A DNA stretch of 64,000 bases from Chelonoidis abingdonii (Eukaryota; Chordata; Testudines; Testudinidae): assembly GCF_003597395.2 (NCBI RefSeq), contig NC_133777.1, forward strand, positions 61,708,373-61,772,372, read 5' to 3'. Shown piece by piece: positions 1 to 13,020 of the stretch (its first letter is position 1; each line of letters begins with the position of its first letter). Under the pieces are notes generated by a model. It saw only the letters and a program-made list of their open reading frames with translations. It did no database searches and was not told the origin of the DNA. A program made the translations under genes and the position numbers.

Positions 1-60
1 GCCACAGGACTCTTTGTTGCTTTTTACAGATCCAGACTAACACGGCTACCCCTCTGATAA
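1..60. repeat. End of an interspersed repeat cut by the window edge
   Basis: The first bases (GCCACAGGACTC, then CAGACTAACACGGCTACC to CTCTGATA) form the terminal part of a short interspersed repeat abundant in turtle-type genomes. Its end is the approximate reverse complement of the start of the copy at 808-948 (TTTCAGAGTGGTAGCCATG). The two ends therefore look like terminal inverted repeats of one non-autonomous family. I could not assign the family name. Confidence 0.5.
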
Positions 61-807
61 CTGAAATAAAAATCTTCAGCTGTTTGGAAAGCAGGAGAGA
101 ACTGTTAAAACATGCACCAAATTTGTGGCGTACTGAGACTTAAACTGTTCAACAGCAGTAATCAGGAAATGTAAAGGACAGTTGTATTTGCATTTGTGAA
201 TGCATTCTTTCCTGTTTTGTTATCAAGGACTGTAATTTTCTGAATACTAGCTCAAACTGACAAAAATTAATTAGGATTCTAAGTAGCCTTGACTGTAGAC
301 TGAGTCAATTGGAATACATTGGCATTTTTACATGTTGATTGCAGTTATTTTCCTTAGGGAGGAAAATAAAAGGGATCTGATTCTGATTTCATGGTTGTTT
401 TATACTGGTGTAACGTAATAGACTCCTATGGAGTTAACCTGATTCAGACCAGTGAGAGGGACGAATCAGGCAACAAAAGTCTGGTCTTAAATATATTCAC
501 AATCAATCCATGAAGTAAAAAATTCACAACAATATTTGTTGAATAAATACAAATATTGATCTGCTTGTGACTATTCTGTGAGCAGAAAATAAGGCTACAT
601 TTTTTTAATATATTGTCTACTGTGAATTACTCAATTCCAGTATTTTAATTTATGGGACCAATTGACATATATAAGTTAATAGCTGGATTGTTGTAGTGAG
701 CACATAAACAAGTAAGGGTGCCTGGCCATGACTAGGGGAATACTATAGTTAGTTCTTACAAGTAGAAAAGTGGATTCTAGTCAAGGAAACAGAGGAGAGG
801 AGCCAGG

Positions 808-948
808 TTTCAGAGTGGTAGCCATGTTAGTCTGTACCAGCAAAAACCCACTGCATCCGATGAAGTGGGTTTTAGCCCATGAAAGCTTATGCTCAAATAA
901 ATTTGTTAGTCTTTAAGGTGCCACAAGTACTCCTCATTCTTTTAGAGG
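808..948. repeat. Short interspersed repeat, same family as 1-60
   Basis: It starts with TTTCAGAGTGGTAGCCATG and TTAGTCTGTA, contains CGATGAAGTGGG and AAAGCTTATGCTCAAATAAA, and ends AAGGTGCCACAAGTACTCC. The start is the inverse of the terminal sequence at 1-60. I see no coding capacity. Both ends are approximate and I could not identify target duplications. Confidence 0.5.
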
Positions 949-3467
949 AGAGAAGAGTGGCTCTGACTGCCTGTGTGGGCAGGAATTTAGCCTCTCATCT
1001 ATCACTTCTTGGGTAGTCTTTAGTCTCCTGGAACTTTACACCTTAGAGAAGATAAAGCTTCTGTTTTATATGGACACATGGTACTCACATTATCTACTCA
1101 CATAGGAAAGTTATTCCTGGATAAAAAAGAATGGTGCTAATATTTTACATATAAAAGGGAATTTCCAGTAGAGATTCTTTTTCTTAGAAAGGCAGGCAGG
1201 AGAAAGGGCAGAGATTAAACACTGCTATAATCCAGAGTGTAGAGTATTTTGCACCTTGAATGAGGGATTATTAAATGTCATGAACTGAAAGGTGTTGGAT
1301 CCCTCTGAGCAATTTGCAATATCCTGAGTGGTTTGCAGAATTCTGTGGTAAATGTTCTGAGGTTATCTCATAATAATGAAGAAGATGATGTGCATCACCA
1401 CTGTATGTGGAGTTTCACCAGATAAAATTATACTTATTATTATGTTTTGAATGGCATTATTAATAACAGATTTAATGGACAGATATAAATCAAAACTGGA
1501 TTATTAGATTATTATAATTTGCTCCAATTTGCATGTATTTTCTGCAAAAATGATTACTAATATTATGTGGTTATATAAAGTGTTAGTATTTGCCCTTATG
1601 ACATTCATTACTCTTTTCCATATTTTCATAATTTACATTAATGTTTTTCACAGACATGTAAAAAAAATATCTGCTAACATCAAATAACAACATAAGACCA
1701 GGTCAGACTTGCATATACTAAAATGATCGTAAAAACATAAAACCTTGCTTGAAATAAATATTTTTCTTTCAGTTATATTTTCTAAACTAACCCAGAGATT
1801 TGATTTACTATTCAGAATCCTTAATTGCCTTTGACAAAGCAGTTAAGTACATCATATCATAGTGTGGCATATAGCAATCCTGCTGAAAAATGGATTGACA
1901 TTGATATACTCCTTACTAGACACAAACAGGTAATACACTGTACTACGTGGTCCTATACTCCAACTGATGTCATTCCCAGAAAAATGCAGCATCCAGCACA
2001 GCTGGCTTAACTGGCTGGTGGAAGATTCCCCCAACGTAAGGGAGTCCTTGGAAGTTGTAATAAAGCTGTAGTGGTTCCAGCCCACCCCTTCCCCTGGCTC
2101 CCTGTGAGGATGGCATAGCCAAGGAAAGGAGGTATGGACATAACATCTCAATCCTTGGTGATACCCAGCTGCAGGAAACAACGGTTGTGTTTGAAGCAGT
2201 CAGGCTTAAATTAGAGCAGCCTGAGGCTGGTCTAACTCATGCTGGAAACTCACCAGTTCTCTGACTGAACCTAGGATTACAGGAGGGAAGGCCATAAAGG
2301 TAGTGTAACACCAGGCACAGGTCATACACAACCAAAGTTTGAGGTCTAATATTAAACTATAAATAAACTTCTGAACATTAAACAAAATGAGAGTAGTTTG
2401 CATTGTGCTAATGAAAGATAAGCCAAGAAGAGATTTTTTTTTCTCTCTCTCTAAAGTCTGTGACAATAGCTCAGGAAAAATTAAAATGTAGGCAAAGTAT
2501 TTAACCACGGGCAGATTTTAGAAATTGATTTGCAAGGAAAGGAAGTTTTTAAATTAGGTAATAAGCAGTTCTAGTCAAAGGCTTTTTCTAAGCACAGTAA
2601 AAAAATAATTTTTCGGTAGGGTTTAGCTTTCTGATATTTATTAATTATTAAAAATATTTTTATTATAACATATTAGTCTAATGCCTGCCGCCTTATCCAA
2701 ACACACACACTGACATTTAAACAAATAGAACACTGGCCGCTATAGGAATATACTTTCCATATACATCATATTGATGAATGAGGTGACACCAACAAGTATA
2801 AAGGTAATGTAACATTATATATATATAACTTTTATCTATTTTTATTTATATATGACATATCTAAATAACTTTTAAAACATTTCATTAGACTGCCATTATT
2901 AAAAAGGAATTTATTTTAATGGATTTTCCCAGCTGGGCTCTTCTTTATCTGTATATCCTGAGCAAATAACAAGAAATCTCTGTGCTGAGACACTAAGTAT
3001 AATGTATAGTAATATTTTCAAACCATCTCAAACTGCATACACAGATTCATTTCTTCACACACTAAAATCCATTCCCTTATCAGCTACCTCCAATATCTGG
3101 GTCCATTATTGAAATGTTCCTATGTAAATTAGGGCAGACATTTCTACATTTAAGTGTTCCAGTTGGCACGTAGAACAGGTACATGGACACCTAAGCACTG
3201 ATTTAGACTGGATCTCTTAGCTTAAGTACTTCACATTTGAAATTGGTCTCTTTAGTTGTTTGTGACAAAGTACACATGTGGTGACACTTCCCTGCAAGCC
3301 AGTGTGAAGACAGTTTCACATCAGCTGCCAGGGAAATGTCCTGTATAAGCCTATAGTAATGTTTTCCTTGGCAAGACCAGGTTTTTCAGACACACCTCAT
3401 GATATTCTTTTGGGTCCCTTGTTCCCTATATTGAGTTGTTTCACACTCAGCAAAGGCATTAAAGACA

Positions 3468-3564
3468 AGATTTTCAAAGGCAAAAATAACAGCCAGGATC
3501 CTAACTCCTATTGACTAGCAGTGAGAGTTAGGCACCTACCTGCCATCTGTGCCTTTGAAAATCT
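3468..3564. repeat. 97-bp palindromic repeat with perfect 15-bp arms
   Basis: AGATTTTCAAAGGCA at the left is matched exactly by its reverse complement TGCCTTTGAAAATCT at the right. The arms enclose a loop with TATTGACTAGCAGTGAGAG. This is one of several short imperfect palindromes in the window whose centres resemble TTGAAGTCAATGG; see the finding on the family. Confidence 0.7.
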
Positions 3565-3927
3565 ACTCCTAAATGTCATTATTCTTTTTGCTGTACATTG
3601 CACAGGAAAACAGATGTTTAAAAGAAAATTAAGAAGAATTTACAATCACAATAGCTATAATTATTTTAATTAATTTGCCCCAGCTCAATAAACAAAACAG
3701 ATCAATTCACTGTTAGACTTGACTTTGGGTTGCTCATCCCCATGTGAGGCAGTCATAACATAACTGAGATTTCAGTATCTATGGAGTCATTTCAACCAAA
3801 GATTTGCTAATTAATCCATTATGGAAATGTGTGATGTTTTCAACAAATATTTACAGATGAAATAATCTCACTCAATAGCATTACATCACAAAGTTAACCT
3901 AAAAACTGTTGCATCTTTTATACTCAC

Positions 3928-4069
3928 AAATGAAATTTTTCATCCCATACTGGATTCAAGTTTCCAAAGATAGTTTTAGTTCTCCGTTTGGTTTTGCCAA
4001 CTTGTACTGTAACGTATGGATCACTTGAGCCTGTTTTATCCTTAGCTTGTAAACCCTGAGCACAAACCA
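3928..4069 (-). CDS. UNC13C: UNC13C exon encoding the N-terminal part of C2B
   Basis: This 142-nt exon begins with TG, completing valine with the G of the previous exon. It continues [39 protein letters not shown] and VWDEKFH, ending in phase 2 before the donor GTGAGTA. The acceptor is a T-rich tract ending GTTGCAG. It is the first part of the C2B domain. Aspartates in KDKTG and SSDPYV are the usual loop-1 calcium ligands of a C2 domain, and the strand [17 protein letters not shown] is the standard C2 signature. C2B binds calcium and phosphoinositides and helps couple Munc13 to the plasma membrane. The rest of C2B, the MUN domain and C2C must be encoded before position 1, since I find no matching exon in 1-3927. 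Confidence 0.95.
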
Positions 4070-4217
4070 CTGCAACAAAAAATGAAACAAACAGGTTTCA
4101 CCCCACAGCTTTCATTGTGAAGGACCACATGCAACAGTGGCCAAAAAAAGGAGAAAAAACACGATATAGGGAGTCTTGAAAAGAAAGGTTAATAGGAAGT
4201 CAAGAAGAGTGCTGAAG

Positions 4218-4355
4218 AGAATATCATTTTAACTTCTGTTAGCTGGGGACTTGATGCAGAAATTACTGGGTGTAATCCATGACCTCTGTTATGCAGAAGG
4301 TTAAACTAGATGATCATCATGACCCCTTTTGGCTGCAAAAATCTATGAATCTAGC
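4218..4355 (+). mobile_element. CR1 LINE 3' end, plus strand
   Basis: The text runs from CTGTTAGCTGGGGACTTG through ATTACTGGGTGTAATCC, GGTTAAACTAGATGATCATC and GACCCCTTTTGGCTG to ATCTATGAATCTA. This is the typical untranslated 3' end and short tail repeat of sauropsid CR1 elements. It is a 5'-truncated fragment with no coding sequence. The minus-strand copies at 44792 and 61981 show the reverse complement of the same end. Confidence 0.75.
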
Positions 4356-4793
4356 TAATGTGCCATAATCTAAAGATTAACTGCAGCATTTATCTACTAT
4401 ACAGTATGATACAAAGCAAGTATTTTCCGCAGCACTGATCACTGAGATTCCCTTCTAAAGCTGTGGTTTCAATGCACTGTAAGCAACGTAATGTTATAGT
4501 CTAACTCAGTTCAAGTCTTATGATTCCCTGCATAGTAGGAAAAGCTTTCAAAATCTAAGAAAGGAGTTTGCTTGCACTGGGAGAAAGCTTGTCATGAATT
4601 TTGGAACTAAACATGGATATCCTTAATGAGCATTTCACCCTATCGTTCCTCCTTGGCATACATGGGACTAAAACAGTGTAACTATAAATATTTTCCCAAT
4701 ACTATATAGTGTACTCAGCCAGTCAAAAGCCTTCAGTGACAATGGAAAGACTGCATTCAAGTAAAATAATTGTAACTGTCATTAGCCATGAAT

Positions 4794-4990
4794 GTTGTAG
4801 CCATATTAGTCCCAGCATATTAGAGTGACAAGGTGGGTGAGGTAATATCTTTTATTGGATCAACTTTTGTTGGTGGAAAAGACAAGTTTCAAACTACACA
4901 GAATTCTGCTTCTGTGTACTCAAAAGCTTCTCTCTTTCACCAACAGAAGTTGTTCCAATAAAAATATATTACCTCAGCCACCTTGTCTCT
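4794..4990. repeat. Non-autonomous hairpin element
   Basis: GACAAGGTGGGTGAGGTAAT and the following TTTTATTGGATCAACTT on the left pair with AAGTTGTTCCAATAAAA, ATTACCTCAGCC and ACCTTGTC on the right. This gives arms of roughly 50 bases around a short loop near 4905. A leading segment (TTGTAGCCATATTAGTCCCA) belongs to the same family, whose matching right end seems truncated here. It is probably a MITE-like element. No target duplication was identified. Confidence 0.65.
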
Positions 4991-7073
4991 CCATTAGCTA
5001 TGTAAACATTTTTCAGAGTTTATGATGGCTAATGTATATATACTCTGTGGTAAATATAAATACATATCACTCACTTTTTCCATAATAATTCATAACACTG
5101 GAAATCTCTCATTTGAATGCAAAATTGTCAAAACCAGAATAAGCTGCAGCTGAAAAACTTGACATGGCTGCTAACATCAGCAGAGATTTGTTTTATTATT
5201 TTGAACACATTGTTTAAAATATCTTGATGGTACCATTTAGTTAACATAGCCTGCTGTCAATCACATGGGATAATGAAGCTCAATGTGTACTCAGAAGTGA
5301 CTGTATACAAAAGGCACTTTCTGAGCCAGCAGATCTGCTCCGTGTGTGTGTTCAGAGACAAATCTGCTGACTTTTGTGAAAAAAAAAAGTAAGTTTCCAT
5401 TACTGTTCACTCCTGTCGGCCCTATAGAACACCACATTTCTGTGGATTCAACTGGATTTGCTTCTGCCTGGCACTTCATTGTTAGCAGAAAGGGTGCTTA
5501 TCAAAGTCACAAATGACAAGCTGGCACCCAGCTCCCACTGACTGTCAATGAAGTCATATCCCAGGGTGCCTTTTGTGCCTGTGGAAAATCTCCCCTGGAA
5601 TTAATTAAATTCCAATTGCAGAGTTACCTGTGTAACCCACTTCTTTCCTCAATTCTACCTGTGTAATCATACTGAACACAAGAGACCTGCACAGGTACAA
5701 CTCAGAGCATAAACTGAGGGTAATGGGGCTACACAGCAGTCACCGAGGGGAGGATTTGGACTGTAAATCTGAGGGGAGTCTTTGCTTCTGGTGATGATTC
5801 ATAAGCCACAAAGAACTCTCTTAGAATCTCAAATAAGTTCATTGTTTAGGGCTGGCAAGTATGGAAAATAACAGCATTCATCTTCTTACTTGAAAATTGA
5901 GTAAATTTGAAGAGGAAATAACTGAGGCGTAATACATGTGGATTTACACAATGCGCCATTTTACAAAGTAATTTTGCAGAGTAGAATCATACTTTTAAGG
6001 GCAAATGCTGCTGGCACTCTCTGTAGCATGAAATGAAACCAAACAATGGAAAATCCAGTGTGGATATGATACACATCTTACTTGAGGTGCTGCTATGCTG
6101 CTGCTGATCAGAAGCCACAGAGAAGAAGATTCTGAAATACCTCAACAAGCCTGCCTGTGGTGGGTGCACTGGAGACTGGCTAGGGGAAAACAGTTCAAAA
6201 GAAGAATATAGGGCAAGACTCCATTCTTATGGTAGGGAGAGAGGACAATGCCAGATTGTTGAACCTGGGAAAGAAGTGTCCAGAGTTCTGTGGCTCAGGA
6301 CTGAAGCTAAATAATTTCCTTGAAAAGAGGTATACAGTGAATTACACTGTAGTAACGCTGTGAGTAACGAAACAAAACCTCCCAGATGGGGGTATGTCTA
6401 CCCTTCCTACTCTAAATTATTAGTAGCACTGGAGTCTGCACTTTGCAGGAGAGGAAAGATGGCTATGTTGTTAATGTACCGTGTCTGGAACTCAGGAGAT
6501 AGATTCCATTTCCAAACCAATTAACCTATTTTGGTTCAGTTTCTGAAGATAGGGATAAGAAGTCTCTCTCACCTCACAGACTGATAGGGCTAGATCCATT
6601 AATGCTGTAAGCTCTTACAGATCCTGAGATGGAAGGTGCTGTGCACGGGTAAAACATTGTTATGGGTTTGCATAGTGTCTACCAGGATGCAGTGTGTATC
6701 CATGAGTGAGAATCTTAGGTGCCACAACAGAAACAATTCATAAGAAAGCATTATTCTCATGATATTATTATTGGTGTTGTTACCCTTCTAGAAACATTTA
6801 ATTTGTATAATGTGAGTCTCTGTATAGTGGATGTGAAAAGCCACAGTTGTATGCACAGAGGGCTGTGTTGCAATTCCACCAACCCAGCAGATGCAAGGTA
6901 GCTAAAAAAGGTTTGTTCTTTCCTTCACTTCTGGCTCAGCAAGCCTCCTCCTGCATTTCTGACTCGCTCCTACTTTCTCCTCCCAGCCTGGACCACTTAA
7001 CCTCTGTCTCTCCCCAGCCCACCTCAGTACTTTCCTGGCTGCCTTTAACCACCCTGGCCTGTCCCCCAGCATC

Positions 7074-7145
7074 TGGGGCCTGATTCACAGCCCTCTGAAG
7101 TCAGAATCTTTCTATTGATTGCAATGCGCTCTGAATCAGGCCCCA
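7074..7145. repeat. 72-bp palindromic repeat
   Basis: TGGGGCCTGATTC at the left end is exactly the reverse complement of GAATCAGGCCCCA at the right end. The centre contains TCTATTGATTGCAATG. It has the same layout as the palindromes at 3468, 36722, 56645 and 63603. Confidence 0.65.
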
Positions 7146-8812
7146 GGTCAGGATGTGTCCTGTCCTCTCCAAGCAGATATGACTAAAGCTTTGCTGTCTT
7201 TAGGCAAGTCTCTAAGGCTCCATTCACACATCAGTTCCAAGCAAGGAAAGGAACCATCAAGGTGTCTCTCTTTTCCCTTGGGGGGTCTAGTTCTGTGACC
7301 TGGTTACATGAATTAGGGAACATTCATCTAATGGCCCTGATTCTGCACCATTAAAATCCATAGGAGTTTTACCACCGACATCAGTGAGAGTAGGATCAAG
7401 CCCTTAATGGCTAAACTAGTTTTACACAATCTGGTGCAGTGATTTTTGAATCTATCATTTCATTCTACACTGTGGGTAAAGTATGAATGGATTCACATAT
7501 TTCCTCAGTAACACATTAAGATAACTTCACACCTCTATGCTGGCTGTGCTGTTCTGCTTAATTCACAGGCATAAACAGTAATAAGGACATTCCCGGGTCT
7601 TACAGCACTATGCATGTGTTTGGATCTTTGATCCACTGAAAAAATATAATATGTGATCACAATACTATTGAAGGTATATTGTGAACCATGTTAGAAAAAC
7701 CCAGCATATTGCATGTAAAAAACATTGATCACATGGGACTAAATTAAGCACAGCAGTTTGCAAATTGATCAATGGGTAAAAAAATTAATTATATCTGTTT
7801 CACTAAGACATACATTAATGCTTAATAGAAAGCAAAACTTTTGTTTTATTTTATTGTAGTCACAAGTGAGTGGTGAAAGCTGGAAAGGGTTTTAAAGCTT
7901 ATCTTCTGATCCCCTATGACAGTACATCAAAATCCTGGAGAGGAAAGCAATGCATTATTCACTGTTAAAATCAGAATATGGATTAGTTTTAATGACACTA
8001 AAGTTAAATTAAATTAATGTTGAATCTAATCAAATTCAAGGGCATTTAATGTTTCACATCACTAGCTTTTAATTCTTTACACTTGTAGTTAAGTTATTTC
8101 ATGCACTGGTATCGTATGCTGGAGGTCAGTTTGTGCAACCACTTATTATATTTAAGTTTCCTGTGCTGATATTTGAATTCAGAAACTAAAATATATATGG
8201 AATAAATTCCTGATTCCTGAGCTTTAATGCAAAATGGGAATCTTTGTGAGCAGCTGGCCAAATTCAAAGGTTAAGAACAGTTAACAGCAGTTTTGAGCAG
8301 ATGTGTTAGATGAATACTACTTAGCTGGAACGCAATCTTACTCAAGAAACAAAAATGGATGGGGACTCTCGTACCAAAGGGGTTGGAATTATTAGCTTCT
8401 TAGCATTTCAGTCATTAAAAACACATAAAGGAGATCATCAACTACAACTCTTGCAATTGATCAATATTAGCAAAATCTCAAGGACAGGAGGTGCTGATAG
8501 GAGGCAGTACAGATGAAAAAAGAACAGTTTGTTATCTTCCCATCCTAAAACAGAAGGAGTTATTTATGTCTGAAGGAAATATGCATTTATTTTACTGACA
8601 TTGTCTACACAGAGTACTGGATTTTCCGTGACTATTATTCAAACTTCCAGTTAATATGCTATTGTACCAACTATTTATAGATACCCCTGAGATAAAATTT
8701 AACATGGAATTTCATCTTATATTCTATGAACACTAACTTGTAGCAATAGGACTGGGGAGGAAAGAGCTTCTTTCAACTAGAGAACTTTTCAATATGAAAA
8801 AAAAAATCTCAC

Positions 8813-9040
8813 CTGTGATGGTTATTTTTGCTGACCACTTGGATGTTCCATCCAACACACTCTGTTTTGCTGCCTTCATGTATTGCACAAAATCTTCTTT
8901 GGAAATCTGGAACATTTCCTGGATCACTTCAAATACCTCTGGTCTATTTCTCTCCCTAATCTTCATTCTTTCCCTCATAGCAGTAATAATATTCTGGGTC
9001 TTATCTTCTGCACCATGTTTAGAACTTTTCTCCGCAGCTC
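8813..9040 (-). CDS. UNC13C: UNC13C exon, C1-to-C2B linker and start of C2B
   Basis: This 228-nt exon starts with the last two bases (GA) of the split arginine, then encodes [15 protein letters not shown], the [16 protein letters not shown] helix, [18 protein letters not shown] and [16 protein letters not shown], ending with G of a split valine. The acceptor is AAAACTCAG and the donor GTGAGATT. The family-wide parts ([29 protein letters not shown]) identify Munc13. The variable [19 protein letters not shown] part favours Munc13-3 (UNC13C), because the A and B paralogues differ there as I remember them. The last residues form the first strand of the C2B domain. The upstream intron of about 23.1 kb holds the Gmr1-like element and the assembly gap. 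Confidence 0.94.
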
Positions 9041-10864
9041 CTGAGTTTTAAAATAAATGAAGTGATCAACGTATTCAAAGAAACACTGGAGCAAGTAACA
9101 CATCACATTATCATGTCTGGTTTTCACTTCTATAACCCCTAGCCAATATTAGGTACAATGCTCGAGTACAGCTCTTCCAAATATTACAAACTAGAAGCCA
9201 AGGTGCCATCACACAAGAGAAATTGTATTTGGGAACTGCTGTGCCATTCATTGTGATGTAATTCTCTATACTGAAGGCTAGGATAACAATTTTACCTGAG
9301 ATGATACTGATAAGTCATATTTTGCAATACTAGGTGATGAATGAGTCTTAAGTGGCCACTATAATTGAGAAAGAATATACGTCAAATGACTCAGTGATGG
9401 GGAAGTTGTCTGTCTATATTAGCTTTTTCAGGACCTGATCCTGTCTGAAAGACATTACTCTTTCAGATACTTTAAATATTACTCTTTCTTTCTGAGCACT
9501 TAATAAAATAGCATTTATATTTCCTTTTTTTGTATAGTTTCCTTAGCGAATTAAAATTCTACTTGCTAGGTAGACTGATAAAAGAAACTAGAAGAACTTC
9601 TATGCTGAATGGGAAACCCTGATTTTCAAGGCACAGACTATTTGGTGTATTACAGTTACCAAATATTATTATAGCATTGCAGGACAATTATAAATTTAAG
9701 ACAGTCACTGTTTCCATTATAAACCCCTCTCATCAGGGAGCAAAACCTCATCAGGTTTCCGATGCTTTCAGGACAATTCAAAGGTAAATTCCAGAGTCTG
9801 CAGGCACTGTATACACTTGAGGAAGTGTCTCCTCATCCCCTCATGGCAGAGCATGTCCACAAAACCATATCCAAAAGCCACATAAGCCAGGTAAAATCCA
9901 TTCCGTCAACACAGAGTCTGAATGCTTAGAGCCTTAGGGCAGCTCTATCTTGTGACAGGTAGAACAGCCTCTTCTCCCAAGAACCAGCACAGGAAGGCCA
10001 ATCTAGAAACTCTGGAGGGAAACATGCACTGGTCACATCTCCTTCCAACTAATGATGCCACTGGAAAGCTCAGTGTGCCATGAGCAGAAGCGGGGCGAGC
10101 TGGTTTCATGTTAACTATAGACTCTCCTGCTGGCTCCTTAAGCCAGCTTTCCATCCCCTTGGGCCTCTGAAATAGTGGCCAATATCTGGCTCTTGTTGAT
10201 TCACTTCTGGTTGAAATTGGGTAAATTATTCAGGGTATGTCGTTTCTTCCAAGAGTTGTACCAATGGGACAATTTAGAGATATTTTGCAAAGAATGGTGC
10301 TCTAGGAGAGCAGAGGGAAGGATGGTTTGGGAGGGGGATAGGAGGGGGTACAGAACCTTGAATTTTTTAATAAAAAATAAATCGAAGGATGTTTATTAAC
10401 CATCACACTCAGAAACGATGGGACTCTTCATTAGTCTGTTCTCAGCTGTCACAATAACCAGGTGCCAGCTTCAAAACAGAGATTTGCAATCTTTCCCCAG
10501 GATGGACTAGCAAGCTGAAGACATATCAGTACATGCATGTGTCAAAATAGGAGAAAGCTCTTTATTAAAAGCAGTGAAGGTACTATCATAACTTCTTACT
10601 CAGATCTGAACCTTAGCGTTCATAACCTGAGAAGTTAGCAAACTCAACAAGTCTTAAAAAGAAAGCTTTATATAAAAAGGAAGAAAAAACACATGAACAT
10701 GATCTCTGCATCAAGTTGACAATACACACGGCTATTACTAAAAGAAAAATATGACTAAACAGCCTTATTCAAAAAAGAGATACAATTTAAACATTCCAGC
10801 AACTACACACATTGTAAATACAAAAAGACATAACAGCCTATTGTTTTTTCTCTACTGTGTGTAC

Positions 10865-11602
10865 TGTGGCAAATTGCCGGTCTGTTCTCTGGTCTCGCGC
10901 TTTCTCTTCTCGCTGGGTAGGTTGCAGGGTGATATTTGCTGCCTCTACCAGTTCTATTACACTCCCCTAGAGTCCTTGTAGCGCGAGTGGAGAGGGAGGA
11001 GACCTGGCCCACCCTCTACTGCCAGTGTCCCACCCAGGGGCCCTGGGGTTGTGTGTGAACCACTTGACTAGAGGTTTCTTCCCCTGGTTACTTCTCCTCT
11101 CTACCGCGTCAGCTTGTGTAAGGTGCTCTCGCCACTCATTCTACAGTGAGCAAGCCTGATGTCCCGTACTCGCGGTTTCTTACCTGCTGGTTCTGTACCT
11201 CCCCTAGGCACTCATCCTAATCTCCGACTCTTCTATTTCTCTCTGGGACAAAACTTTCTCTCTTGCAATATCTCTGAACCTCCAATTCCAACACTCTCCT
11301 TTCAAACTACCACTCCCCTGCTGACTGAAAGGCAGGGGCTATAATCCCATGATCGATCGGAGCTCTGGTACTGCAAGTCTAGTCCTATCTGTGTCAATTG
11401 GATGACTGCTAAACTGGAGTTCAGTGCTCTAGATATGAAGTCAGGTGCTCTAGAAGTGAAGTCAGTGCTCTAACTGGAGCAGGTGCTCTAAATGCGCACA
11501 CAGCTGTTCTAGTTATCTAAAGCAAACTTCCTCCTGTGGCAGGGATACTATAAGGTCCCCCTGCTAAACCACTCTTATGCTGCCTCGGCCATGCGAATCA
11601 CA
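10865..11602 (-). repeat. 3' LTR of the Gmr1-like element
   Basis: It aligns along its length with the solo LTR at 22198-22818. Shared blocks include TGTGGCAAATTGCCGGT, GTGGAGAGGGAGG, GAACCACTTG, CAGCTTGTG, GTTCTAGTTA and GGCCATGC. Many single-base insertions make it about 120 bases longer than the clean copy. The inner end (near 11602) abuts the sequence just after the RNase H coding region. Confidence 0.8.
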
Positions 11603-12240
11603 ATAGTGCGCGCCCGGCTCTCCTCGTCAACCACCAAGGCGGGCGGCTACTCGGGACGAGAGGCAGCCTGCTGCGGGAGAGGCCATCAGGCGTTGCCGTG
11701 TGGCTTCCAGCCCTACCTGCCTGGTGACCCGAAAAATGAAAGGTTTGAAGGAGAAACCACCTCGTCACCTCTGGCGTCTTCTTCCTGTTCCTATGCATCC
11801 ACTGGAGGCGGGCGATGTGATCTATTCACAAGGGTAAACCGCCCGGCCCCAGGAGATAGTAGCGGAGAGTCTCCATAGCCCATCTTATCGCCAGCTTTCT
11901 TTATCAACAATACAAGTCGTATGTTCCCTGCGGGAGGAAAGCTTTCCGGCTGAGGTACAAGAATGGGTGCTCCTCCTCCCCTACTCTGTGGGAAAGGACC
12001 GCACGATCCACCTCCGAGGGTCCGTCTTGCAGGATAATTCTTTCTCGAAGTCTCGAGGCTCTTATGTAGTTACCGGATGGCCCAGCATTAGGGGTGTCCG
12101 CAAATCTGCACAACCGCTCTTCCGCCGCATCTCCACTTCACTTCTCGGGAGCCCCGAGCTTTATCAGATCCGCTCAATGCCCTCGTTCTTTGGCAAAATT
12201 TACGTGAGGAGATGATCTCTCGATAGTGTATCCAACTATA
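11603..12240 (-). pseudogene. RNase H domain of the Gmr1-like element (frame-broken)
   Basis: Minus-strand fragments include a block like VGLGAVLSQRVGEEEHP, read in pieces as RAVLSHRVGEEEHPF and LYLSRKAF, near 12060-11930. A second block reads LQWMHRNRKKTPEVTRWFL followed by GHQAGRAGSH and DGLSRSR, near 11810-11665. These match the end of Gypsy-type RNase H, which usually reads HRAGxxxxNADGLSR. The domain ends within about 60 bases of the 3' LTR, leaving no room for integrase after it. Frames change several times, most likely through sequencing errors. Confidence 0.8.
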
Positions 12241-13020
12241 CCTCTAATAAATCTCTGGACCTGCTCTTAGCGGATCGTCGAGGCCTATCTTGTATTGCCT
12301 CACTTGTTGTCCATTGGTCTGGCTTCACCACCCCTCTGCCTATCACGATGCCGAGGTATTGGCCTCAGCTAGTCCTATCACGCATTTCGAGATTAGCGCG
12401 TATACCAGCCTTTCGCAAACGTCCAGGCACTGCTCTCCACTTTGTCAGGTGTGTCTCCCAATCAGGGCTATGGGTATAAACTATGTCGTCTGAGATAGGC
12501 GACAGTATAGTTGGTCATGGGTTGTTAATAACTATCCATCAGTTCTTTGGAATGTGGCAGGGCCCCATGGAGTCCGAAAGCTGGGACCAGCGTACTGGAA
12601 CAGGCCATCGGGTGTAAAAAAAGTTAGTCTTTCCCTGGCATCCTTGGCCAGGGTGTATTGTTCCAATATCCGTTTCGGTCAGATTCTAGGGGTAGTGATT
12701 TTGGGCCTTTGCACTTAGCTGATCAACCAAGCTCGTCAATCGGCGTGATATCGGGTAGCATCGAAGTGGGTACTTCATTTAATTTCCGGGAAGTCGTTAT
12801 CTTAATATACTCTCTATGGTGCATAGGCCACATTTGGGGTACTCGTGACCGATCGGACTGGAACTGGTCTGTGGGGAATTCTTCAATGACTCGCGTTCAG
12901 CACTCTTTCCATCTTGCCTCTCTATTTCTCCCTTTTAGCTTCCCGGCTATTCGGATTATTGCTCTTATCATGCACCCTTTACTCCGGGCTGGTTGACATA
13001 TGATGTTGGATAGTGCCGTT
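12241..13020 (-). pseudogene. Reverse transcriptase domain of the Gmr1-like element (frame-broken)
   Basis: Minus-strand pieces in order are KMERVLNASH near 12900, the start of the RT fold (RPVPVRSV, for the usual SSPIVLV); KDARERLTFFTPDGLFQY near 12640-12590; a block resembling PFGLxxAPATFQR, read as PWGPATFQR at 12543-12567; AYL-RRHS near 12500, where the catalytic YLDD box should be; SPDWETHLTK near 12460; and QYLGIVIGRGVVKPDQ near 12340-12290. This is unambiguous Ty3/Gypsy-superfamily RT. The catalytic aspartates cannot be read in one frame here because of a local indel. Confidence 0.85.

Larger units (their letters stand above)
1..3927 (-). other. UNC13C intron after the C2B exon (partial)
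   Basis: This is AT-rich intronic sequence. It includes the tail of an interspersed repeat at 1-60, a second copy of that repeat at about 808-948, and a short perfect-armed hairpin at 3468-3564. No ORF here resembles the next expected C2B segment (the ECHNSxDRIKVRVWDED region), so the following exon is off the left edge. The two longest ORFs (1852-2181 and 2206-2508, minus strand) have no recognisable similarity. Confidence 0.7.
4070..8812 (-). other. UNC13C intron within the C2B coding region
   Basis: This intron is about 4.7 kb. It contains a CR1 3' end (about 4218-4355), a long hairpin element (about 4794-4990) and a palindrome at 7074-7145. The remainder is AT-rich sequence in which I see no coding or RNA gene. 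Confidence 0.75.

Noticed and set aside
1852..2508. Two minus-strand ORFs (109 and 100 codons) considered as the next C2B exon
   Set aside because: Neither contains the expected C2B residues or fits the phase-2 acceptor needed after exon 3928-4069.
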